Shown: positions 1-10,347 of the stretch, in pieces | Position numbering within the stretch: the stretch's first letter is position 1 | How the letters are laid out: every line of letters begins with the position of its first letter | Source: Agroathelia rolfsii | Taxonomy: Eukaryota; Basidiomycota; Agaricomycetes; Amylocorticiales; Amylocorticiaceae | Length of the DNA: 64,000 nt | NCBI GenBank assembly: GCA_018343915.1 | Contig: JABRWF010000006.1 | Span: 3,410,001-3,474,000 of the forward strand | Reading direction: 5' to 3' | Program-made: the position numbers and the translations under genes | Notes under the pieces: model-generated | What the model was told of the DNA's origin: nothing | The model's input: the letters and a program-made list of their open reading frames with translations, nothing else | The model's database searches: none

Positions 1-780
1 ACTGGCCATTATGTGACCACTAGTTATATGACTTATTATATAATAAGTCTAGAATATGGGTCTAGGTTATAATACTATTATAGACTCACTATAGTGCAAT
101 ATCACATCATACTTAGCACCTCTACACACAGACCATGTACTAGTGCATAGACCAGGTAGAAATACTATATAACCCTATAGTGCCTCTACCTAAAGACCCC
201 AGATTTGTTCTCTTTATCTTTAGGTAAGCACAGTAGTGCTTTGTATTAAATAGTTCAACTAATATAATAATAACTTTGTCTTCAAAACCTATCTCTCCCT
301 CTCCCCTCTCTCAAATTCTCTCTACTTTGTGCTAGGAGGTTGCAAGTGTGCTTAGTGCTGCTTGTAGTAGGAGTGTGCTCTGTGCTACTCCTGTGTATAT
401 ACATAAGATAGGTCCGGCCCTTATAGTGACCATTTATACTTGCAATAACACAAATCAATATTATGCTTAGCACACTTAAGTAAACAACAACTAGCTTGGA
501 GTTAATCAGGGTTAAGATACCTCAACCCCTATCTATATATACAAGATAGTTTATATTCTGCCTATAAACCTTACTTGAAAGTGTTTATACTTGGAGTAAA
601 GCTTGGTGATAGAAAGACTCAAACTCGAGTGAGAATAGAAACTAGGCACAGAGAAGTATACACCCCTGTATCCTAAGTCCTAGAAAGAGTAAAATAAGCC
701 TTACTGCCTACTCCATACTTTTGAGAGGTTTCTGTAGACTTTAGTTGAGTTTTGGTGATAAGAGTCAGATATATTCTTAA
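1..780 (+). repeat. Degenerate copy of LTR-like repeat family A
   Basis: AT-rich sequence without a gene. It matches, in the same orientation, 2040-2475 and 4310-4760, and in reverse 2480-2607 and 3492-4290. Shared landmarks are a TATATAACCCTATAG block near 170 and a pyrimidine-rich run near 290-320. The layout (TATA-like box, then a short leader-like stretch) resembles an LTR, but I could not define clean ends. The copy is cut at its 3' side by a degenerate copia LTR. Confidence 0.6.
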
Positions 781-1451
781 CAGGAAAGGCTTGTAATCTT
801 TATCTTGTAGACTTGGTAAGTCTGGGGTAAAGTTAGTACCCTAGGAGCTAGTCTTATAGACTATTTAACTCACTATTTTTTGAGTGAAATAACTTATATT
901 TTACAGCTGATTTAGCTAGGGTTTATATACTACAAAATATTCTAATATCTGAAGAATTTATAAGCAATGTCTTTGCTTAAGTAATCTGCTTGGTAAGCAA
1001 AGAGTGTATGGTTTATACTGACAAATCTGCTCTGTAAGCTAAGTATAGTGTTTATAAGTAAATTGAATATTTGAATGAATAGGAAAGTGATATTAGTAAT
1101 ATATCTCAGATATTACTAATGTCTTTGAAGGTAATTACTAATATATTTACGTGATTTATAAGCTGATTTATAATCACAATTATGTATTAGTAAGGAAAGT
1201 GAATTGTTTAAACAAAAGATATTTAAAATAAATATTTAAATGATTTTAAGAAATGAATATTGAAATATAAATATATTTTGGAAATATTCATAATAAAGTG
1301 AATGAATAAATTGCTTTATATCTTCACAACTAATAGTTGTAAATTCTTGAAATAAATAACAGTAATAGATAAGATATAAACTGATTTATTGAAGTATTCA
1401 TTGGAATATTTAGAAAGATTTGATATATTAAAATATGTATATCTTTCAACA
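781..1451 (-). repeat. Degenerate antisense copia LTR fragment
   Basis: Read on the minus strand this matches the LTR of the copia element at 5899-6925. The stretch around 781-900 is the complement of about 6635-6720, and the fragment ends at 1451 with the complement of the LTR's first bases (TGTTGAAAGAT). It lacks the last ~200 bp of the LTR and has many substitutions, so it is an old relic of the same family. Confidence 0.65.
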
Positions 1452-1924
1452 ATCAAATATATAAGGAATTCTTACAAAGGCTATCACTGGTAAGATTGAT
1501 TTACTTCTCTGCACTTGAGGGATGGATTATGCAGCTATTATTCAAGTTATTTATGTTGAATGTTCTATTGGCATATATTTCAAGTGATTTGCACTTTATG
1601 TAGGTTTGGATGTTTAATAGTATGAACTCTAATACTTACTAATAGTCTAATGGCTTCAAGGATCTTGATAGATACCCAAATAACTTGAAGTTATTTACCT
1701 AGCATAATACTCTTATTGATATCCCTAGGATGTTATAGGCCTGAAATACCACCTGATAGCATATGCTGATATTGCAACATAATATAGGTCTCAGGCTTGT
1801 GGCATCTAAATATAAAATATATTATACATTAAGTACATACTATGATGCATTTGCTTTATCATTCAATTATCCACCTAATATTGATGAGTCTTTCCATCAA
1901 ATTGCCATTATATATATTACAAGT
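1452..1924. other. AT-rich spacer, no gene recognised
   Basis: Very AT-rich sequence between the antisense LTR relic and the next A repeat. No coding region or conserved motif can be supported. Confidence 0.5.
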
Positions 1925-4760
1925 TGCTCATGTATTATAAATTTATTTAAGATTTTTTATTATTTTTCCGATTTTTCTCTATTTTTTCTCTATTTTTTGG
2001 TATATAATATATATATTATATAAGCAGACATTACATAAGTACTTTGATGACTAAGCAAAGTCATGTGATCAGTCATCATATAACTAGTCATTATGTAACT
2101 ACTAGTTATATGACTTATTATATAACAAGTCTAGAGTATAGGTCCGGATCACAACACCATCATAGACTCACTATAGTATAATATTGCATCATACTTAGCA
2201 CCTCTATGCACAGACCATGTACCAGTGCACAGACCAGGTAGAAATAGTATATAACCCTATAGTACCTCTACCTGAAGACCCTAGATTCATTTTCTTTATC
2301 TTTAGGTAAGTATAATAGTGCTTTGTATTAAATAGTTAACTAACATAATATAACTTTGTCTTCAGAGTTATTTTGCTCTAGGCTTACAGAGCCTATCCCC
2401 ACTCCCCCCTCTCTCCCCACAAAATCCTCTCTGCTTTATGCTAAGAGGTTATAAGCATGCTCCGTACTGTATCAAGAGTATACCTGACTCTTGCCACCAA
2501 AACTTAACCAGTACCTATGTAAACCTCTTTAAGATGTGAGGTAGCTAGTAATGGCTGTTTTACAACTCCCAAGGCCTGGGATATGCAGGTGTATATGCCT
2601 TATGCCTTGTCACAACCTCAGTAGTACTATGTTATAGATAAAATAGCATTCAATCATGTTTACCAAGTATATATTTAAGTTTACCAAGCATATACCCAGG
2701 TTTATTCAGCATATACTCAAGATAACCATGAAATTACTCAAGTATTTATTAATATTATTATCAAGCTACAAATCATGCTACAGAGGCTATGATATATAAT
2801 ATATCATCTATAAGTTATAGTATATCACAGTAAACCATAGTTTATTATTTGGTCAAAGCTTAGTTCTAAGCCTTGGGCTTAGAAGCAGGTATATTACTAT
2901 TTCCGCTCCTTTTCACTGTTATGCTGGTTGTGACATGTTATACGTCATGTCACACAAAAGAGCATAACTTTGCATTCCCCATCTTTAGGCACTATCACAG
3001 TTATACAGGAACTGCCATACATTATGATAATCATTGGAACAATCAAGGAAGAACCTAGGAATAATATTGGATTATTTAGTAAGGATTAGTAACTAGAAAA
3101 GCATACCAAAGTAGGAGAACAATAGTATACAATCATGTATTTAAGTTACTAAGGTCTAAGAGATATTCCCCATCTCACAAACCTCTTTTATCAATTCTAT
3201 CATTGTTTTCTCACTGTCTAAAGCCTCCTCCAAGTCCTTGCTAGCCTCAAATAATATTTGCTAAGTGTTTCTATTATCCTTATAAGTCTAAGTAGTATTG
3301 GGTGTTAACCCCTTACTATTTAGACTCCTTCTATTGTATTCCATTGTTCTAAGACCATAGTTACTATAGCTATTGTATCCCTAAGTCAGGGATAGTATTA
3401 GTCACGCTCCTAAGTATCTATTGTACCACTTCCTTTATATCAAGTCACAGTCATAGTCATAGATACATTTTATAGTTATAGACCTGTAACATACCCTATC
3501 TCAACTATCACTCACTTCAGAGTGTTTTAGTCACTAAGCTTTACTCCAAGTTTACTGAACTTTCAAGTAAGGTCTACTATCACAACACCAAAGATCTTGT
3601 GTGTGTTAATAGGGGTGCAGGGTATCTTAACTGTGACAAGCTTAGAGCAAAGTCTTTGCTTGCTTAAGTGCACTAAGCACTATGTAATTTGTGTTATTGC
3701 AAATGCAAATGGTTACTACAAGGGCTGGACCTGTCTTATATACGTATATGGGAGTAGCACTAAGCACACTCCTACTATAAGCAGCACTGAGCATGCTTAT
3801 AACCTCCTAGCACAAAGCAGAGAGGATTTTTTAGAGGGGATAGGGAGAGAGAAGAGATAGGGACTCTAAAGATAAAGTTTTTATTATATTAGTTATTACT
3901 TAATACATGGCACTACTTGTGCTTACCTAAAGACAAAGAGAACAAATCTGGGTCTTCAGGTAGGAGCACTACAGGGTTATATACTAATTCTACCTGGTCT
4001 GTGCACTGGTGTGTGGTCTGTGCATAGAGGTACTAAGTATAGTGTAATATTGCATTATAATGAGTCCATTGTAATGTCATGGTCTAGGCTCATGTTCTAG
4101 ACTTGTACATATATAATATATCACATGACTAGCTGTCACATGATGGCCAGTCACACAGTGACTAGTCACATGACTTGCTTAGTTATTAGGGTGTTTATGT
4201 AATGTTTATATAATATGCAAGTTATATATCAAAAAATAGAGAAAAATCAGGAAAAATTCAGAAAAATAGTAAGAAATTCTAAATAAATTTATAGTACAAC
4301 AAGCATCTCATAACATGCTACTTATAGTAGAGACTTGCTTAGTGCAGTCTCTGTATATATGTATAAGACAGGCCCAGCCCTTATGGTGACTATTTCCATC
4401 TGCAACAACACAACCAATATTATACTTAGTGCACTTAAGTAAACAAAGGCTTGCCCTGCATTTATCAAGGCTAAGATACCCTGTATGCATATCTATATAC
4501 ACAAAACATTTGGTGTCCAAACCGTAGACCTTGCTTGAAAGTCTAGCAGACTTAGAGTAAAGCTTAGTGATAGCAAAGCTCCATTTTGAGTGATAGTGGA
4601 AACTATATACAAGGCATATACATCCTTGCATTCCAGGCCTTGGGAGTTGTAAAACAGCCATTACAGGCTACCCTATACCTTACAGGGGTTAACATAGGCT
4701 CTAGTTGAGTTTTAGTGACAAGAGGTAGGTGTGCTCTTGATAATGTAAGTTCTAGACACA
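1925..4760. repeat. Self-nested inverted cluster of repeat A
   Basis: Order of blocks: first half of A in + orientation (1925-2475), second half of A in - orientation (2480-2607 continuing at 3492-3810), first half of A in - orientation (3810-4290), second half of A in + orientation (4310-4760). This is what results if one A copy inserted inverted into the middle of another. The - copy is further split by a B-family solo LTR (2608-3491). The two first-half blocks form a ~0.5 kb inverted repeat. Open frames in here are short and not supported as genes. Confidence 0.55.
2608..3491 (+). repeat. Solo LTR, family B (diverged copy)
   Basis: Begins TGTCACAACC and ends near ...CCTGTAACA. Its length and sequence match, in reverse complement, the solo LTR at 8170-9017; the segments around 2860-3060 and 8640-8800 are recognisably the same. 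It interrupts a copy of repeat A: the A sequence resumes on the other side. Flanking pentamers TGCCT and TACCC differ only by transitions and may be an eroded target duplication. Confidence 0.6.
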
Positions 4761-5893
4761 CTAACTCTCATTGATTCCCACTACAATAGGATGAGCTTAT
4801 CTGATTGAAACAATGTGTTTAGTTAACCTAGTAAGAGAACACTAAATGTTTTGCAATTTATACAGTCTTTTCTATCCTTGTGTTACATGATGATGATTTT
4901 AGCACTTTATAGTGCCTGGTCTGACTTGACTTCAAGTCTGAGTTGCCAAAGCCACAGTGGTATTTAGAAATATCTAGTACATTGAGCAGGTAGATATGCA
5001 CTAGATATGCCAAAAGCTGGGGGTGGTATCACACGTGCATAGTGGATTGAATTGACTGTATTATTTGTTTTACTGTGCAGAGCTGGCAACACCATGTTTA
5101 AATACATATGCCCCACTAAAAGTCTATTATATGGGCTTACACTTTCATTTTTCTTGTATTGCACCCATCTCCCCTGTTATTCTTTAAATAAAAATTCATG
5201 GAGTATGTTATAGGTGTCCTCTGTAAGCCTGGATTATCAAATTACACAAATATTTTGTAGTTATCTATCAATGTGCAACTTGATACCTATTTCTAGAAAG
5301 TAGCAAAATAGCTCAGAATATCTCAAATAGTAGCACTGCTGAGTATTTGTATGAGCTTGGGTTTAATTTGGCGTACACTAGATACTTGTAATTTTGCTTA
5401 GCTTAGGAGTTTCCTACTAGCCGGATTACCTTTTTTTTGGACTAGCCTCATCGATGGATTGTGTTATCAGCGAGTGATGTATGCCAGTGGAATGGATAGC
5501 AAATTTAATTTTTTGATTAACCGGACTGTGAGTCAGTGACCGATATATCCTTTATCAGGGTTGATCGATTTTAATATCCGAATCATTGGATTGTAATTGA
5601 TTGTTCGAACCAAAGAGGGCTGGATCACCTGCTGATGATCATTAACACAATCCAAGTTGCATGGACACCTGCCGTACCTAACTTGAACTGGATAGAAAAA
5701 TCTTCTCACTTTTGGAATATATGGATAGCCAGGTTAGCTTACTACGCTCATACTTATTTGAAGTCGTATTAAATTTCAGAACGTACTTCTTTTATGATTT
5801 TCTAAAACATTGTGGAGTGAGGAATAATGTTACTTACCGCCAACAAGATCATTGCTCCACAAGGTAGGATTATCCGATTGCTTAGCAGTAGCA
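4761..5893. other. Non-coding stretch between repeat nest and copia
   Basis: No convincing gene. From about 5400 the composition becomes less AT-rich and looks like host sequence, which resumes at 15746 after the copia insertion. Short open frames have no recognisable features. Confidence 0.5.
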
Positions 5894-5898
5894 TTGCG
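5894..5898. repeat. Left target-site duplication (TTGCG)
   Basis: TTGCG stands immediately before the TG of the 5' LTR and is repeated at 15741-15745 directly after the CA of the 3' LTR. Five bp is the usual duplication for Ty1/copia integrases. Confidence 0.93.
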
Positions 5899-6925
5899 TG
5901 TTGAAAGATTGAATATTTACAAGCTTCATATCTTTCCAATAATTCCAATGAATACTTCAAATAATCATCTAACATCATGTCATACATGATTATTTATTTC
6001 ATGATTTTACAACCGTTCATTGTTGAGATATTAACAATTCTTTACATGCATATATTCATTGAAATAATATGTATATATTCTTTTATTTAATATTTTCAAT
6101 ATTTCATTATATCTAATCTTATCAAAGATAAGATTATCATATCTGAAGTCACTTGACTTTATCATTTATGAATATCTTTTTCATAAATATTAAACAATTC
6201 CATTTAAATATTCATTTCTAAATAATTATTGTGAATATTACTAATTGATTTTTCACGCCCTAGATCCTTGCTTATAAATCACCAAAATATTTACTAAGCA
6301 AGTTCATAATATTAGTAATATTTATAAAATATTACTAATACAGATCTAATAATAGGATATTGAGATCAATAGACATTTTACTTACTAATACTATACAAAT
6401 TACTTACTAAGCACACAGATTGCTTACCAAGCATATTATTCAGCAAATAGGAATATTACTAAGCTGATTTATAAGCTGATTTGTAAGCAACCCTTCTTAC
6501 TAAGCGGATTAGATAAGCACAGGATTGGCTTACTAATCTTATAGAAATTAGAATATTTTGTATTATATAAGCACCAGCAAATTTGGCTGGAAATGACAAG
6601 TTATTTCACTCGAAAATAGTGAGTTAAATAGTCTACAAGACTAGCTCCTAGAGTACTAACTTCACCAACAGACTTACTAAGTCTACTATAAGACAACAAG
6701 CCTTTCCTAAAGGGAAAACAAGTAGGTAGTCTTAAAGGGACACCGGCTATAGTCTTATATTAAAGATATAGAAGTAAACTAATCGCTTCCGATTTCTTGT
6801 AGATCTAAGCCTATCTACAAAGATAACTAACCCTGCACTTTTCTACCACAAGTAAGTATTTGGTTTAAACAAGGTTTACAGTAGTGCACACGTGCATTAC
6901 ATTCTATATCATAACCCTTTTAACA
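5899..6925 (+). repeat. 5' LTR of copia element
   Basis: TGTTGAAAGATT...CCTTTTAACA, 1,027 bp. Reading it against 14714-15740, I found two substitutions (near 6067 and 6853), both transitions, and no indels. Confidence 0.95.
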
Positions 6926-6941
6926 GGTTATGAGCCCTGCC
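6926..6941 (+). other. Putative primer-binding site
   Basis: GGTTATGAGCCC directly follows the 5' LTR, as expected for a tRNA primer site, and resembles the TGGTATCAGAGC-type sites complementary to initiator tRNA-Met seen in many copia elements. The match is imperfect and the primer tRNA is inferred. Confidence 0.45.
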
Positions 6942-6950
6942 TAAAAAGGC

Positions 6951-9297
6951 AGTCAGTATAAAAACAGGAGTAACTAACACAAATTTGTTATTCTAGTGTC
7001 TTCCTTCAACACCGAGATCTCCAACACATTCACCACTGTTGCCCAGGCAATCAACTTTGCCAACAGTAACCCCACCACCTCCATTGATCAATCAGAGATT
7101 GACAAGCAGTGGCAAAAAGATCTCAAGAGTAAAGCCTACTGATTAAATAAATCAAAAGAATTACTAATAAATTCTTTATAGGCACAGAAATCCTCTGGTC
7201 ACCCTCTGAACCCATCAAGCAAGAAGAAGATATCGATCTCCTTCAGGCCTTTTTAGACTCAGACAACGACATCGAGGAAAAGGAAGACAGCCTCAATAAT
7301 ATCAACCAGGCCCTCAGCAAATTTACGATCAACCCAGAAATCAACTGGGAAACTTACCAGGACTTCACAAATAGCTTCAAGGATATCAGGAAGGAATCTC
7401 CAGCTACTTACATATCCATAATCACAGATATTGAGGTCAACAAGGACCAGTACAATCTTGATCACAACAAGATCACCTCCTATATCACAGCTGAAATAAC
7501 ACATCAGCAAGACATCTGGTGTAAACATTTCAACATCCCCTCCACAGGACCTTGCTGGACCGTGCAGGATATATTTCAAGAAGCTGCTAGGTATAACCTG
7601 GAAGAATTTGTGTACCCAGGAGAAGAAGATTCAGAACCCTCTGATATCAATATCTCTGACACCTCCTCCCCCTTCACATTATCTCCCTTGGTCAGTAGTG
7701 CCAATCTAGTGGAAAGAAGCCCCCTAGATAAATCAATTGGTGATCTTCAGGTAAAGTAAACAAAACTTTATCATTTCACCATCACTAACACACTTTTAGG
7801 AGCTTAATAAACTCCCTGAAGAACCCATCGACAAGACCATCGGTTGAGGCACAGAAGGTCAGCAAAAATCAACTGCTCCACCTTCAAATCATTTATATAC
7901 ACCCTGGTCAATAGGAAATCACGAGCTCAACGACTAGGCAAAGATTCCAACACCACAAGAAATTCCTGAACCCGGTGAAGGTATTTGATTTATTAAATTA
8001 AATACATCACAACCTCACTAACAACCAGTCTTAACATCACCACTAGAACTCCTCAAGTTTGCTCTCAAGACAGTTGACGTCCTAGAGCAAACCATCCAAC
8101 ACCAATCCTCACAGCTTTCGTGGTACAAGTCTTCTTTAGAGGACCTTACCAGAGAAGTCCGGGGCCTCCTATCACAGGCCTAAGGCAATATCCTGCAATA
8201 CTATGATTTTAGCTATTAATACTATGATAATATATTCTGTGAAAGACTATGAAAGATAAGGAATAGTTAATACAACCTAGTACAGGGCCAGCAGTAATGC
8301 CTCTAGGGTTTCCAACCCTGAGGTTACTTATAAGAACAAAGCTATGATTAGGATAACTATAATAACTGTGACTTATGACTTGGACTTGTAGGAGCGGTAT
8401 AGAGACAAGGAAATACTCTTAAGGCTGATAGACACTTGAAGGGGACTTTAGACAGTGAGACAATAATACTAGAATTGACGAAAGAGGTCTGTGAGATGGG
8501 GAACATCTCTTAGACCTTAAAGGTTTAAATACATGATGGTATACTATTGTTCTCTATATTGGTACGCTCTCCTAGCTTCTAACCCTTACTAAATACTCCA
8601 ATATAACTCCTAGGATCCTCCTTGATTGTTCCAATGATTATCATGATGTGTTGTGGTTCCTATGTAACTGTGATAGTGCCTGGAAGATAGAAAATGTAAA
8701 GTTACGCTCTTTTGTGTGACGTGACGCGTGACATGTCACAACCAGCGCAACAGTAAAAGGGAGCGGAAACAATGATATACCTTCTTCTAAGCCTTGGGCT
8801 TAGAGCTAAGCTATGATCAAATCATAAACTATGATTTGCTGTAATATACTATGACTTATAAGTAATATACTGTGAGATGCTATGTATCATAGCCTCTATA
8901 CCATGATTTGTGGCTTGATAATAATAATATTAAATACTTGGTAAACCTGAATGTATGCTTATTAAACATGAATAAATGCTATAGTGTCTATGGCATGGTA
9001 TAACTATGGTTGTGACACCTCCAATACACCATTGGTTGGACCAACGAGATCCAGAAGGCAAAGGAGATCAAGACCCAAGAGGAACTTGAAAATCTCAAGA
9101 GATTGGTGAATACCCAGAGTAGGAGACTTGTTGATATTGATCTACACCAGAGAAATTTCAGCAGGAGACACTCTGGAGAGTTGAGGGAATTTAAGGACAG
9201 GTTTGAAGCACAGACCAGAAAGATCTTAGAGAATCAGACTGGTACATCACACAGAGGTGGCAGGAGGAACAGGGAGCACAGATATACTCCCTTTTGA
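6951..9297 (+). pseudogene. Copia accessory ORF1, spliced, broken by stops and solo LTR
   Basis: An extra coding region upstream of gag, not recognised as a known family. It has intron-like gaps at 6952-6996, 7129-7181, 7751-7799 and 7981-8028, all GT-AG with CTAAC-like branch sites and compatible phases. The first would join an A at 6951 to TG at 6997 and so create the start codon by splicing. The product is hydrophilic and Glu/Asp/Gln-rich, with a probable coiled coil around the last exon. In-frame stops lie at 7845 (TGA) and 7935 (TAG). A solo LTR at 8170-9017 splits the last exon; removing it plus one CCTCC copy restores the frame exactly, to a stop at 9295-9297. Alternatively a donor at 9242 joins to ORF2 at 9617. 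Confidence 0.6.
8170..9017 (-). repeat. Solo LTR (family B) nested in copia
   Basis: 848 bp, read on the minus strand as TGTCACAACC ... TGTGATA, flanked on both sides by CCTCC (8165-8169 and 9018-9022). It has no internal coding region, so it is a solo LTR left by LTR-LTR recombination or a small non-autonomous element. It is related to 2608-3491. It interrupts the accessory ORF of the copia element. Confidence 0.88.
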
Positions 9298-9616
9298 ACA
9301 TTTTTTTATATACATCAGAATCATCCTTTTTCTCAATAAATTTTTCTATCTCTTTTTGTTGTTAGGAGCCCTTGTATCTTTTATACAGCTCTACTTTCTT
9401 ACAAAAATCTTCTTTTATCTTTTAAAATCTCTTCTATCTGTATTTTTGTGAAAGTAACTATAGCATTTAGTTACCACAAATATTCATTGTATTCTATTTC
9501 TCTGAATTTCCTTAAAGTCTGCCCAACATAAGTTTTTATAAGCTCATCATTTTAATTTTGGTTTGTATTGAGCTTTACCTGAAACTTTGGCATAAAAACC
9601 TTTATTCTGGATTTAG
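9298..9616. other. T-rich internal spacer, probable intron
   Basis: Pyrimidine/T-rich non-coding stretch between ORF1 and ORF2. It ends in TTTAG at 9616. Together with the GTACAT donor at 9242 it would form a 375 nt intron in correct phase (one leftover base plus two). Confidence 0.4.
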
Positions 9617-10341
9617 ATCAGGAAATAGAAACTCACTTATTTGACACAGGTGAAGAAGATACACAGACTCAGAAACCTTTTGAGTTTGAAGAAGAAAAAC
9701 CTTCTAAGAAATTAAGTAAAACTGCACTTAAGCTCTTAGAAAAGAAAAACAAAAAGAAACTTCGAAGAGAAGGACATATCACCCTTAAATCTCGTTGGGA
9801 AACATACCACAAAGATTTCCCTACACCATCCAGAAACCCAGAATTATACCTGGAAATAAAGAAATTCCTATTTGATAGTACCAAATATAATTGGGAAAAA
9901 GTCAGCCAGGATTTCCAGAACAAGTTCTTCACCCTCTGTGCAGAAAGAATAATTCTTGCAAGAGTATTCGGAAGATTTGACAAAGTTGAACCCTTTACAT
10001 TTCCAGACGAAGAAGTAAGAGGAAACTCTCAAGACTATACAAGGTATCTTATTAAAATCACTCCAACGCCTCATAATTGGAGTATACCATACTTCACACC
10101 GGAGGAAATTGAAGACAAAGTTAGTCTTACAGATATAGAGAGATTAGACGATATAATCTACCTCTATAATTCAGGACATTGGGATAGCATACATCCAGGT
10201 CCAAACCTTAAAGACTTTAAGGAATTCCTAGAAAATCATCACAAGGAATACCTTGAAACAAGCCTCAACAGGATTATAGAAAATTATAGCATATATCTAT
10301 ATCCTATTGAAGACAGCTTTATATCCTGGGAATTTATATAA
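9617..10341 (+). CDS. Copia accessory ORF2 (exon-like, no own start codon)
   Basis: Open for 241 codons from a splice-acceptor-like TTTAG to a TAA at 10339-10341, seven bases before the gag ATG. The product is rich in Glu, Lys and aromatic residues; the first 60 residues are strongly charged (possible nuclear or nucleic-acid-binding stretch). There is no ATG at the front, so it is probably a downstream exon of ORF1. No family recognised. It may act as a second structural protein of the element. Confidence 0.5.
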
Positions 10342-10347
10342 GTCAAA

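Noticed and set aside
1763..2023. 86-codon open frame in the AT-rich repeat nest
   Set aside because: Phe/Tyr/Ile-rich translation of AT-rich DNA, overlapping the start of repeat A.
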